Shown here piece after piece: positions 1 to 8,464 of a stretch of 64,000 bases of DNA (position 1 is the stretch's first letter; every line of letters begins with the position of its first letter). The translations under genes were made by a program, and so were the position numbers. The notes under the pieces are model-generated. The model had not been told where the DNA came from, did no database searches, and saw only the letters and a list, made by a program, of their open reading frames with translations. The stretch covers positions 1-64,000 of the forward strand of contig NZ_SPPC01000013.1 of the NCBI RefSeq assembly GCF_004570975.1, given 5' to 3'. This DNA comes from Barnesiella sp. WM24. Lineage in GTDB: Bacteria; Bacteroidota; Bacteroidia; Bacteroidales; Muribaculaceae.

Positions 1-643
1 CACGCCTTATTCCATGCCTGCGGAGGGTGTTCAGCCCCTCGGTGCTTATATAAAGTTACGAAAATTTCTCGGCAATTACAAACAGCGAGAAAAAATTGAA
101 GCGAAAATCCGATGCTTTATGCCGGATCTTGAGAGCCTATGACTGGCGATAAGAAAAAACTTTGCCCCGGAAATGTTAAAAAATCAGTCCAAAAATTCGG
201 ACATAGCCGGACATACTTGGACATAGCCGGACAGAGACTTTTTTCTGCCGACTACCAATCGAATTATATGCTAAACCATCTGGAAAATTATTTGTATCTT
301 TATATAGAGGTTGAGTGACAGATCTATCTTCAAGGAGTTTTAATTACCGGGTTATTTATGAAACTGCCTTTTGAACTATAGATATGCCTATCAATCTGAC
401 AGACTTTCTTTATACTTGTCAACTTACAAATCTATTGATTCAGAAATATCATAGGTTAAAGTTCAAATTAATTATAAATCTATGGAACATTCTACCTACC
501 TATTTCTACATTCATACATTTGTATGTTTATTGATAAGTAAATTGAAAAGTCTATATATAATTCAATCGTTCAACCGGTTGTAGCCCTGTGGCCACGTAG
601 CCTAAGGCTATGATCCATCGTTTCACCACTTAAATCCATTTTT
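1..643. other. Non-coding leader of a decayed mobile element
   Basis: I see no convincing gene here. The stretch holds the 10-nt tandem repeat at 199-238 and an AT-rich leader full of short TCTAT/AGATATG-like words, ending just before the small gene at 644. The same succession (10-nt repeat, AT-rich leader with a CTTCAAGGAGTT word, small MobC-side genes) occurs at 22600-23070 in the intact mobilizable element, so this is probably the equivalent leader of a related element. The possible 66-codon reading frame at 384-584 is low-complexity and was not accepted as a gene. Confidence 0.45.
199..238 (+). repeat. Tandem 10-nt GGACATA repeat, copy 1
   Basis: Four consecutive 10-nt units beginning with GGACA (GGACATAGCC, GGACATACTT, GGACATAGCC, GGACAGAGAC). 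A matching array lies at 22603-22640. A 10-nt period places the units on one face of the helix, as for iterons or integrase/excisionase arm sites. The function is inferred only. Confidence 0.75.
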
Positions 644-892
644 ATGACTGACAACACCAATGTCAACCATTCCGACCAGACCCGTTTTCGGGAAGTCTAT
701 CTCCGTAAACGCGACACGAGCCAGTTCAACCGTCGTTTCTCTGAAATCGGCATAGAACCGCAGTTCGTTCAGGCAATACGCCGTATGCTTCTATCTGAAC
801 AATGCCAGCCCTGTTACGTCCGCGACGTGATCAACAACATCCTCGAAAATTTCTTCATGAGCAACAAGGATATTATCGACAGTATTAAGTAA
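644..892 (+). CDS. Small DUF3408-like conjugation-associated protein, probably truncated
   Basis: 82 codons. The C-terminal half resembles the end of DUF3408 proteins of Bacteroides conjugative elements (a ribbon-helix-helix-like stretch, around YVRDVINNILENFF), but the usual N-terminal part is short. The stop is followed in the same frame by a remnant of a different large gene (893-1333), so the 3' end may be a deletion junction. Context: the leader and 10-nt repeat upstream resemble those of the mobilizable element near 22600. The family assignment rests on pattern memory and is tentative. Confidence 0.45.
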   Translation: MTDNTNVNHSDQTRFREVYLRKRDTSQFNRRFSEIGIEPQFVQAIRRMLLSEQCQPCYVRDVINNILENFFMSNKDIIDSIK

Positions 893-1333
893 GTATTATT
901 TCAGATAAGCGATATTCTACGACCTTGCACCGCCAAGCTCGAAGCCATCATCGCCAAGACTTGGAACAAGGAGGACGAGTTGAAGCAACTCAAATCCGAA
1001 CTTGCCGCCCTCGACCGCAAGATCACCGCCGAACTGGCACCCACCCACGAAGTGCCGGACGACCGCATGGGAGTCAACAAGGAGGAGCAGGACGGCGTTG
1101 AGAACAAGCAGCAGCCCGATACCCAAAGGGTGGAAGTAAGGGATAACCATGCTCAGGCAACCGGTCCGAAGGAAACAATGGTTGCAGAACCCATGAGTCC
1201 GGGATACCGTCAGCAACGTGAACCGATAAGTTCACTCATAATAATCGGAGGGTGCGGAGCCACTCCATCCAGCGGATTCTGCACCAATTCCAATTGGCAA
1301 AAAGACAACCGAAGTATTGAGCTGAAATTATAA
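893..1333 (+). pseudogene. C-terminal remnant of a large mobile-element helicase/methylase-type protein
   Basis: The frame opens directly after the TAA at 890-892 and reads ISDILRPCTAKLEAIIAK, then a KEDELKQLKSELAALDRKI coiled-coil stretch. I associate this tail with the very large SNF2/N6-methylase proteins of Bacteroidales conjugative elements. No proper start exists; a TTG at 980 is the only candidate in frame. After about 1110 the translation becomes unremarkable and ends at 1333 before a strong hairpin. This looks like the last piece of a deleted gene. The parent family is inferred from memory, not a search. Confidence 0.5.
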
Positions 1334-1370
1334 GCTAAATACAAATAACTACGGATATATAGGAAAGTCT

Positions 1371-1428
1371 TTCTTTAAGAAATTGCCCCTGATACATTGA
1401 ATCGTGTCAGGGGCAATTTCTTAAAGAA
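1371..1428. terminator. Strong bidirectional hairpin terminator
   Basis: A perfect 22-bp inverted repeat (1371-1392 with 1407-1428) around a 14-nt loop. It has A-rich and T-rich sequence in both arms, so it can act in either direction. It sits between the plus-strand remnant ending at 1333 and the minus-strand gene ending at 1468. Confidence 0.85.
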
Positions 1429-1467
1429 GAACATTTTGGAGTTGCTATATAAGCTGTTGTTTTAGAA

Positions 1468-1908
1468 TTAGAAATTCGTGTTGAAATGGAAAAATCTATT
1501 GTCATCAAGATAGCACCCGGCACAATAGATTGGATAACCATAGCTCCCTTCTGTATAAGGTCTTTCTATAAAAGCATTTAGTGCTTCAAACGATGTCGAT
1601 AAAGCCGCATTCTGGTCAATCGAAGAATTTGAGATAAGAATAATGGCAGATTTGGATAGTTTTTCTTTTGCATTATCCACAATAGATGGAGTTGACAAGA
1701 GCGTCTTTACTTCGTCATAAGGTAGATTGCTGCCCATTATAAAATAGGCGGTAGCTCCATAGGTCATACTTCTTAGATAAACCAACCCTTTCGTTTGGAT
1801 ATTACTGTTCTCAAACAGTCCCTTTTGTCCCGGAGCATCCATTGTTACTGAAAATCCCTTGAACACGACTTCACCAACAATCCAATTCTGAAAATGCTCC
1901 GCATTCAC
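1468..1908 (-). pseudogene. C-terminal part of a frameshifted thiol-activated-cytolysin-like protein
   Basis: 146 codons from a GTG overlapping the previous stop by 4 nt. The sequence follows the core of cholesterol-dependent cytolysins: a strand like FSVTMDAPGQKGLF, then LVYLRSMTYGATAYF (compare the family's LVYISSxxYGRxxY), and near the end YPIYCAGCYLDDNRFFHF where the family has PISYTTSFLRDN. It stops there, so the membrane-recognising C-terminal domain 4 is absent. Upstream of the GTG the same frame reads KIFGRQK, which would join smoothly to the gene at 1905-2795, so a one-base frameshift is the simplest reading. Translational coupling of two real proteins is the alternative. Confidence 0.55.
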
Positions 1909-2795
1909 CTTCTGCCTTCCAAAGATTTTGCAAGTTTTCCATTATCAGGAAAAATCTTTGATAGGTTTTCAACAGAGCTTATATTTGCCAGTCTATACAA
2001 ATGTAAATGGGGTTGCTTGTTGCTTTCATATTCCTCAGATTTAATCAAATCTTTCACAAAATGCTGATATGCTACTCCAGAAGGCTGTTTGATTGTCGAT
2101 ACAAACGGATTGCTGAAATCAGTATAGAGTGATATTGGTCTTTTAGCTTCATTCACTTCTTTGTCAAAAGACTTAGCAAAAGTTGTCTCTGGAAAAACCG
2201 CTGATGGGTAAATCTGAGGAGGATTGCCGATACAATCCCAATTTTGGATACCAAGATATTGGCTACCTATAAAAATTTCGTTTGCAGATAGCTGGTTGTA
2301 AACGATATTGTCCCATTTGATATCGTCTATAGGATTATCCGTGATAGTTCCTTTTTGAATTATCGTGACCCATGCAGTTGTATATACGCTTCCAAATCTA
2401 AGGACAAATTCGCGGTCTGAGGGTGATTTATTTTCTGATATTATAATCCTTGTTGTATAAGGATCAGATTTAATCAGTTCAATATGCCCCCATTTACCTG
2501 AAACAGCTATGCTTTGGTTGGGGTTTTCATACTCATCTTTATTGAAATAATAGAATTCATCTCCAATTTGAAACTCAGAAAGAAATCCCAGATTCGCATT
2601 TTTACCTACTGCAACAAATGTCAGTTCGTTTTCTGCGGGAGAAATTTCCCCATATAACGAAACAGCGTTATTCTGCAATTTCAGTGATACTCCTGTCGTT
2701 TCCAATTCAATCAGTTGGAACTGCTCTTCCTCATTACCGCAGGACTGAAATCCCAACAAGAACAAGAGTGTCATAATTACAATTAAAGATTTCAT
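1905..2795 (-). CDS. N-terminal part of a secreted cytolysin-like lipoprotein (frameshifted)
   Basis: 296 codons with a lipoprotein signal (MKSLIVIMTLLFLLGFQSC; Cys19). Residues about 25-150 look like a BACON/Ig-like beta domain. The stretch from about 210 (ISLYTDFSNPF...VSTIKQPSGVAYQHF...ENLSKIF) resembles the start of a cytolysin core that continues in another frame at 1468-1908. The two pieces together would make about 440 residues, a plausible size for the domain-4-less cytolysin-like proteins of Bacteroidota. It is the last gene of the minus-strand run that starts with the TonB receptor, though about 85 bases separate it from the next gene upstream. Confidence 0.55.
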   Translation of the reverse strand: MKSLIVIMTLLFLLGFQSCGNEEEQFQLIELETTGVSLKLQNNAVSLYGEISPAENELTFVAVGKNANLGFLSEFQIGDEFYYFNKDEYENPNQSIAVSGKWGHIELIKSDPYTTRIIISENKSPSDREFVLRFGSVYTTAWVTIIQKGTITDNPIDDIKWDNIVYNQLSANEIFIGSQYLGIQNWDCIGNPPQIYPSAVFPETTFAKSFDKEVNEAKRPISLYTDFSNPFVSTIKQPSGVAYQHFVKDLIKSEEYESNKQPHLHLYRLANISSVENLSKIFPDNGKLAKSLEGRR

Positions 2796-2879
2796 TATCG
2801 GGTTATTATTGAATATTGCAAAGTTTGTGATTTTGATTTAATTGGTTGATACTGGGTTATCAATGTTTGCTTTCAGATT

Positions 2880-3389
2880 TTACAGCTTGCCATCTCTGTT
2901 GAACTGTATCCTGAATGTCACAGAGCCTCCACTACGCTTGTAAGTCATGGCTTTGTACTCGACTTCTTCAAGAGAAATCGAGCCACCGGCTGTTGCAGGT
3001 GGACGATTGGCGATGTACTTCAGCATACATTTCAACGAAGCTTTTTGCTTCTCAAATCTTATTGTCATTTTAGTGATGCCAGTTGCTTCACGTCGGTCTT
3101 TCGACCATTTCATGTCGTTCTGGTCAGGAAGATCTGCTTCAAAGCAGAGCCGATTGTTTCTGATTGTATGTTTGACGATTGTATGGGAATTTTCACCCTC
3201 AATCTTGATTTTATCGGTGAATGTTTTATCCGCAAGAAGATTCTCTCCAGTAGCACCGACACACTCAATCTCTATGTTGCATGATTTTGAACTGACCTGC
3301 ACCGGCAGGTACTCTTCTTTGTCGCACGAAGACAACAAGAAGGCTGAGATAAGCGCGATAACGCTTATCCCCCAAAAAGGAATTTTCAT
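2880..3389 (-). CDS. Small lipoprotein, unknown function
   Basis: 169 residues. A type II signal peptide ends in LLSSC (Cys22), so the product should be lipid-anchored. The remainder is mostly beta-strand-like and polar with no motif I recognise. It follows the 47-residue lipoprotein gene by a few bases and shares its direction with the DUF4249/TonB receptor genes, so it is probably co-transcribed with them. No function can be given. Confidence 0.7.
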   Translation of the reverse strand: MKIPFWGISVIALISAFLLSSCDKEEYLPVQVSSKSCNIEIECVGATGENLLADKTFTDKIKIEGENSHTIVKHTIRNNRLCFEADLPDQNDMKWSKDRREATGITKMTIRFEKQKASLKCMLKYIANRPPATAGGSISLEEVEYKAMTYKRSGGSVTFRIQFNRDGKL

Positions 3390-3401
3390 TTTATTATTCT
3401 G

Positions 3402-3545
3402 TTACTTTATTGTTTTGTCGAATGTTACGGTCACTTGCTCGGCTCTGTTGGATGAATCCAATCGTACTGTGGCACAAGAGGATGTCACCGACAGAACCAA
3501 GAAGATAACAATACAGGGTATAGCCGTTTTAATTTTGCTTTTCAT
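3402..3545 (-). CDS. Very small lipoprotein (47 residues)
   Basis: An ATG at 3545 opens 47 codons ending with TAA at 3402-3404. Residues 1-24 form a clear lipoprotein signal (hydrophobic run, then TSSC; Cys24) followed by about 23 polar residues ending in DKTIK. The start overlaps the end of the upstream gene (3529) by 17 bases and the stop lies 12 bases before the next start, which is typical operon packing. It fills an otherwise empty slot. It could be a small surface peptide or a decayed lipoprotein. Confidence 0.6.
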   Translation of the reverse strand: MKSKIKTAIPCIVIFLVLSVTSSCATVRLDSSNRAEQVTVTFDKTIK

Positions 3546-3972
3546 TGATGATTCTTCCGACAGAGATATTGGTAGAATTCATGTTTTTGCCACTGATTCC
3601 TTCCACAATGAATGTGTCATAGATACCTTCTGCCCCGACATCTTCAATCGGAGTGAAAGATATTCTCAACGTATTGTCGTTGACTTTGGTGACAGTGCAA
3701 CCGGTCGATACGCACTTGAAAGAGCCGTCTGCATTATTGCTCTTGAAAGAGAGTGAAGTGTAGTTAGTACACTTAAGCGTTATCTCCCCAGTATAATCAG
3801 GGGATGCGACAACCTGCACCTGATTGATATAATCCGGAGCATAGACAGCGGTTATCTTCTTGTTGTCGTAGTTTGAGAACTCCCAGATTAATTGTGAGGG
3901 AGCATCATCGCTGCATGAAGCGAATGAGAGAGCCGAGAAGATTACGGCTGCAATTAAAAGGATCTTGTTCAT
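3529..3972 (-). CDS. Small lipoprotein, unknown function
   Basis: 147 residues with a lipoprotein signal (MNKILLIAAVIFSALSFASC; Cys20). The mature part is beta-rich with alternating hydrophobic residues and resembles Ig-like or BACON-type domains in texture only. It starts one base after the DUF4249 gene's stop, so it belongs to that operon. No specific function is recognisable. Confidence 0.7.
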   Translation of the reverse strand: MNKILLIAAVIFSALSFASCSDDAPSQLIWEFSNYDNKKITAVYAPDYINQVQVVASPDYTGEITLKCTNYTSLSFKSNNADGSFKCVSTGCTVTKVNDNTLRISFTPIEDVGAEGIYDTFIVEGISGKNMNSTNISVGRIINEKQN

Positions 3973-3973
3973 T

Positions 3974-4987
3974 TTAGTTGTTTTTTAATATTGTTTTCAA
4001 AAAATCTTTCAAATCAACGGTATATTTTGCTGATGACTGAGCTGCTACAACTCCTGCGCCAGTGGAAACATTGCTGTAGCCCCATTTGGATTCAGCAAGA
4101 CCAATGTCGGACAGGTCGCCGGTTATACCTTCATCGACATTCCATTTATACACCGCCCAGTTATAGTAGCTTTCGGAAACGGTTGTCAGGTAAAGTGTCA
4201 TCCCACATTCGAGCAACGAATCATCGTATGTCTCATTCTTGATGTTGAATGTATTGTCGGTGAAGTTCAAGTGCAGGGTGTAGGTTCTGCCCGGAAACTG
4301 CCTGTCTGTGAAAAACACGAAATCAGTATCTTCTCCGTTGCCCATAACCGTTTCAAAGACACCTACATGTTCCTTGAATATCGGTTCGGCATCGTATTCA
4401 AACGTGCCTATTGTAAACGGATCAGGACGAGATGCCTCAAGATTATCGCCCAAATCATCATGCCATGCTCCACTGAACCAATCATATCCGAATTGATAAT
4501 AATTTTTCGTTCCGGGGGGGTCGTTGACATCCATCTCAATGTTGAGATTGAATGTTATGTCGGCAAGCATCTGATAGTGAAAGAAATCCTCATCGCCCTT
4601 CCATATATCTGTGACAGCCGGCGTGAAATTCACTTTTCCTATCGGAGTTGCGTATGGCACAACCACTTCCGCCATTGCATTGCCGTATGTCGGGCTCTCT
4701 GCCATGATTCGGATTTTATCTCCTTCTTTGGGGAGATAGTCGCTTCCCACAATTCTCTCATTGGCAAGTATGGTAATCCGGGCATCAGTCACCGCATGAT
4801 TGTTTTTGCCTTTTTCGTCATTGAACATCCATGTATGCGATACCTTGACTTCTATCGGTTCTCCGGCTGTGATAAGAGAGTTCAGACATAGCACCGGTTT
4901 GGTGTCAATCTCCGGATTGAAATCCTCATAGCAGCCGGTAAGGAGGACTGCCGTTAATATGGGTATTATATATCTTAGAATTGCCAT
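3974..4987 (-). CDS. DUF4249 lipoprotein, partner of the TonB receptor
   Basis: 337 residues. The signal peptide ends in LLTGC (Cys19), followed by the typical DUF4249 opening (KPVLCLNSLITAGEPIEVKVS, an N-terminal beta domain) and later alternating beta strands with an aromatic-rich middle. The family is encoded directly after TonB-dependent receptors in Bacteroidota and is taken to be a surface or periplasmic lipoprotein that works with them. The start overlaps the receptor gene's end by 13 bases, supporting co-translation. Its ligand is unknown. Confidence 0.85.
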   Translation of the reverse strand: MAILRYIIPILTAVLLTGCYEDFNPEIDTKPVLCLNSLITAGEPIEVKVSHTWMFNDEKGKNNHAVTDARITILANERIVGSDYLPKEGDKIRIMAESPTYGNAMAEVVVPYATPIGKVNFTPAVTDIWKGDEDFFHYQMLADITFNLNIEMDVNDPPGTKNYYQFGYDWFSGAWHDDLGDNLEASRPDPFTIGTFEYDAEPIFKEHVGVFETVMGNGEDTDFVFFTDRQFPGRTYTLHLNFTDNTFNIKNETYDDSLLECGMTLYLTTVSESYYNWAVYKWNVDEGITGDLSDIGLAESKWGYSNVSTGAGVVAAQSSAKYTVDLKDFLKTILKNN

Positions 4988-7386
4988 GTGTATGAAATGG
5001 AGGGGATTATCGGTAAAAGTTTAACTTTCTGGAACACTGGACGATTGGAGTTGGTGTAAGTACGCCTTATCGCCACAGTGTTCATGTGGCAGTATGCGTT
5101 GAACAGGCTGAATGTCCAATAGCCTCTTTTGTTCCTGACTGTGCATGAGAGGTCAAGGCGATGGTAGAACGGCAACTGATAGTTGTTTATCCGTGTCTTT
5201 AACGGAGATTCGTCATCGGTATAACTGTTGCCGAAGTCGGGGGAATCCCACACTTGTGGTAGCAAAGTGAACCGATTGCCGGAATGTCCTGTCCATGCTG
5301 CGTTTACACTGACCTTATCGCTGATGTTCCAGTTAAGCAGAATGTTTATTGTATGCCGGTTATCAAAACGTGCCGGAAAGGTTTCACCCCCGTTTTTATC
5401 AGGGAAGGTTCGGTCTGACCATGCAAGTGAGTATGATATATGACCGGTAAGTTTGCCATAAATCTTTTCAAATTTGAAGTCAATACCTTTGGATGTTCCT
5501 TTCCCGGAACACAACTGTGCATTCCACATCGCGGTCGGGGGTTGAAGATAATATTCCTCGCGATAATCAATGAGGTTGCGCATAATCTTGTGATACCCTT
5601 CGACAGATGCGGCAAACACTTTGTTGTCAGACTGCCAATAGACTCCAAGCGAAATTTTGTCTGCATTTTGGGGTTTGAATCCTCTTGTCACGGGAACCCA
5701 TTGATCTGTAGGTAGAGACAGATATGTCTGGGACAGCTGATGCACATATTGATTGGTACGAGCATAGGCAGCCTTTATCGCCCAGTTCAAAACAGGACGG
5801 TAACTGAATGACAGCCTCGGTCCGAATCCGAAGTCTGTTTTGCCATCAATGTTGAACAGCGACATGTGTAATCCTGCATTCATTCTGAACTTTTCGCTTA
5901 TGTGCCAGTCATCCTCAACATAGATATTAGCCTCGTTTGCGGTATATGCCCATGTCGAGTCTCTGCTTTGTACTTGCGTAGTCCCGACTGTATAATTCCG
6001 GTCGGTTCTTGCCGGTAGGAAAGAATGTAATATATAATTGCCACCGAAACGGACACGATTACTGTTATTAGGTCTCCAATCAAAATCCGCACGTAGTATC
6101 CAGTCATTTATGTCATTTTTTGTTTTGGAAACAGAATGGGTCTCCATTATATTTTCAGGTGTTATATCCTTTTGTCGGGTATCTGATTCCATTGTTGAAA
6201 AATAACGTGTATAAGCAGTTGTAAACTCTGCTGATAAGTCTGTATTGAACCGATAATTAAATCCGGTTTGGACAACGAGATTGCCCCAGTGGAAATCATA
6301 CTTGCTTTCATCATACAAACCATAAGATGGTTCGTTCTTGTCGGAAGAACCTGTTTTAAGTATGTCATCACCAAAATATACCGAAGCAAAGGCAGACGCT
6401 TTATTAGAAAACCTGTGAGTCACTTTTGCATTCAGATCCATGAAGGCATAACGGAAACGTATTTTCTCCTCGTCATCGGATGAGTTTACCAATGCCAGCA
6501 TAGGGATTGACAAGACATCAAACCACGACCGGCGCAAAGCCACAGAATATGTCGTTTTTTTACTTATGGGTCCATCAATATTGAATGCGCCGGAAGTAAG
6601 ACCCAGCCTGAATGAACCGTGGTGACCTTCCAGAGAACCATTTTTAGTACGCACATCAAGATAAGATGACAAACGACCGTCATATTTTGCAGGGATGGAA
6701 GATTTGAAAAAATCGATATACCTTATCGCTTCAGGATTGAATGCCGAGAACAAGCCGGCAAAATGATTTACCTGATATAACGGCACATTATCAAGCATGT
6801 AAAGATTTTCATCTGATTCACCTCCATGCACGTGCATTCCTGCCATGCCTTCCTGCCCCTCGGAGATTCCGGGCTGCATCTGCAAAGCCTTTATTACATC
6901 GCTTTCGCCGAACATTACCGGAGTATTGATTATTTCCTGAGCGGTCAGTTTCTTAGCCCCTATTTCGGACGTCTCGACAGCCGGAGCCTCAAGACGTGAC
7001 ACAACAACGACTTCATCAAGCATTTTTGGTATTTCCAAAGAAGGCATGGCAACTGACAAAGAACTATCTCTCTTTGGTTTGAGTCCTGCATCTTGTTTGA
7101 GTGAACGACGTTTAAGGATAATATTCCTGCCTTTAATCTTGTATTCAATATCTGTATTCTTGAACATATCGTCGAGCACATTCTTCAATGGCTTTTTTTG
7201 TGCGTTTACCGATATGTGCATATCCTTCAACAATTCAGATGAATATACAAAATTTTTACCGGTCTGTTCTATAATCGACCTGAAGACCACTGCGGCAGGT
7301 TGGTTGACAGCCTTGATTGTCACATTCTGTGCAGCTCCGACTGTGTATAGACATACAGCTAAGAAGAATAAAAGAAGTTTTTTCAT
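4975..7386 (-). CDS. TonB-dependent receptor with N-terminal STN signalling domain
   Basis: 803 residues. A signal peptide (1-19) is followed by an STN domain (about 22-92) that in FecA-type receptors contacts an anti-sigma factor, a linker, a plug domain (about 125-235, starting LDEVVVVSRLEAPA and containing the DNVPLY segment) and a 22-strand-type barrel ending in SISYTWQF with a terminal Phe. The transported substrate is not evident. It sits directly behind a FecR-like gene (4-base overlap) and an ECF sigma factor. This is the classical arrangement in which substrate binding outside switches on transcription of the operon. Confidence 0.9.
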   Translation of the reverse strand: MKKLLLFFLAVCLYTVGAAQNVTIKAVNQPAAVVFRSIIEQTGKNFVYSSELLKDMHISVNAQKKPLKNVLDDMFKNTDIEYKIKGRNIILKRRSLKQDAGLKPKRDSSLSVAMPSLEIPKMLDEVVVVSRLEAPAVETSEIGAKKLTAQEIINTPVMFGESDVIKALQMQPGISEGQEGMAGMHVHGGESDENLYMLDNVPLYQVNHFAGLFSAFNPEAIRYIDFFKSSIPAKYDGRLSSYLDVRTKNGSLEGHHGSFRLGLTSGAFNIDGPISKKTTYSVALRRSWFDVLSIPMLALVNSSDDEEKIRFRYAFMDLNAKVTHRFSNKASAFASVYFGDDILKTGSSDKNEPSYGLYDESKYDFHWGNLVVQTGFNYRFNTDLSAEFTTAYTRYFSTMESDTRQKDITPENIMETHSVSKTKNDINDWILRADFDWRPNNSNRVRFGGNYILHSFLPARTDRNYTVGTTQVQSRDSTWAYTANEANIYVEDDWHISEKFRMNAGLHMSLFNIDGKTDFGFGPRLSFSYRPVLNWAIKAAYARTNQYVHQLSQTYLSLPTDQWVPVTRGFKPQNADKISLGVYWQSDNKVFAASVEGYHKIMRNLIDYREEYYLQPPTAMWNAQLCSGKGTSKGIDFKFEKIYGKLTGHISYSLAWSDRTFPDKNGGETFPARFDNRHTINILLNWNISDKVSVNAAWTGHSGNRFTLLPQVWDSPDFGNSYTDDESPLKTRINNYQLPFYHRLDLSCTVRNKRGYWTFSLFNAYCHMNTVAIRRTYTNSNRPVFQKVKLLPIIPSISYTWQF

Positions 7387-7826
7387 CTTTCAACTACTAT
7401 CATTTGAGTGTCTAAAATATCGTTGATTACAGCGATAAGATCTGTTGGAGTTCCCTCATAATGCAACGATAGTTTGTATTCTTCGGGGGTATCGGGGAGA
7501 TTCCTGACTTCCACGTTGTAAACAGTCTCAATTTTCTCCACTACTTCAGCCAACTGAGCATTTTCAAAGTCGATGACTTTTACCTCAGCCAACGGACTTA
7601 CAACAGGAGTCGAAGTTTCCTGTCGAGAATTATCAACCATATGGTAATCCTTATATATGATTGTGGCTGTTGCCGAAAGTATTACAGTGGCAGCGATAGC
7701 AGCAGCTACCCTGTACCGCTTCCAAATTGACACTGAAGCCACTCCAAGACGTCGCCAGCCTGCATCGGCTGAAAAACGATTTTTTCGGTATCGTTGGGCT
7801 ATGAAGTCTATATTATTTTGTTTCAT
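7383..7826 (-). CDS. Short FecR-like anti-sigma factor with DUF4974-type C-terminus
   Basis: 147 residues, about half the normal FecR length. It has a cytoplasmic stretch with RYRKNRFSADAGWRRL, one membrane segment (about 38-58), and a periplasmic C-terminus (about 84-147; VIDFENAQLAEVVEKIETVY) like the DUF4974 domain that pairs with receptor STN domains. The central FecR domain is missing. Position between an ECF sigma gene and an STN receptor makes an anti-sigma or sigma-regulator role likely. Whether the shortened form works normally is unknown. Confidence 0.75.
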   Translation of the reverse strand: MKQNNIDFIAQRYRKNRFSADAGWRRLGVASVSIWKRYRVAAAIAATVILSATATIIYKDYHMVDNSRQETSTPVVSPLAEVKVIDFENAQLAEVVEKIETVYNVEVRNLPDTPEEYKLSLHYEGTPTDLIAVINDILDTQMIVVER

Positions 7827-7903
7827 GATGAATGAGTCTTTTACTCTAAAGACCCATCATCAGCAAAATAGTCCTATGCAGAAACAAGAAAAATATATAC
7901 GTA

Positions 7904-8404
7904 TTATAAAAAAGGCAGAAAGAAAGGTTTGTGACCATCTGAAAGAGCCTCCCTCAAGCGACTGAAAGCCTTGGTCATCTGGTTCTTTACGGTCTTAATA
8001 GAGATTCCCAGTTCATCTGCGATTTCCTCATTTGTAAGCCCGTCGCGCTTACTCATAAGAAATATCTCACGGCACTTTTCAGGCAGTTTATCAATGGCTT
8101 TCCAAATTCTGGCATCTCTGAATGAAGTGTCGATTTCTTCTTCTCCGACATCAGGAATAGAATCTTCACCAAGCAACACATGCCTGTCTCTAAGATATTT
8201 AAGACAGGTATTGCGGAGGGTAAAATATATAAACGATGTGAAATTATCTATCTCATTTCCATTCTCATTATATATCCATGCTTTCATGAAAGCATCCTGT
8301 ACAAGATCTTCGGCAACATCCGCATCATCGACAAGACGAAGAGCATACATGCCAAGTGGCATGTATAATCTTCTGAAGCATATTTCAAATTCTCGTGTTG
8401 TCAT
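7904..8404 (-). CDS. ECF-type RNA polymerase sigma-70 factor
   Basis: 166 residues. Region 2 spans about 8-73 (LVQDAFMKAW, then a core-binding helix). Region 4 spans about 105-155 with a helix-turn-helix (LTNEEIADELGISIKTVKNQ). Bacteroidales use such factors beside FecR-like proteins and TonB receptors to sense external substrates. It heads the minus-strand operon containing the FecR-like protein, receptor and lipoproteins and is expected to transcribe it. Confidence 0.9.
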   Translation of the reverse strand: MTTREFEICFRRLYMPLGMYALRLVDDADVAEDLVQDAFMKAWIYNENGNEIDNFTSFIYFTLRNTCLKYLRDRHVLLGEDSIPDVGEEEIDTSFRDARIWKAIDKLPEKCREIFLMSKRDGLTNEEIADELGISIKTVKNQMTKAFSRLREALSDGHKPFFLPFL

Positions 8405-8464
8405 TGTCTCAGATACACTTTAATATAGGAATTACTGAGATAGGCATCAAATACCACTACCTGC

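Noticed and set aside
384-584. 66-codon plus-strand frame
   Set aside because: Low-complexity, AT-rich, no signal, no plausible start context; it fits the leader of the decayed element.
901-1216. Minus-strand frames opposite the helicase-like remnant
   Set aside because: The plus-strand frame carries the recognisable tail; the opposite frames show only compositional shadow.
2947-3756. 269-codon plus-strand frame across the lipoprotein genes
   Set aside because: It is antisense to lipoproteins with clear signal peptides and operon packing, and has no domain of its own.
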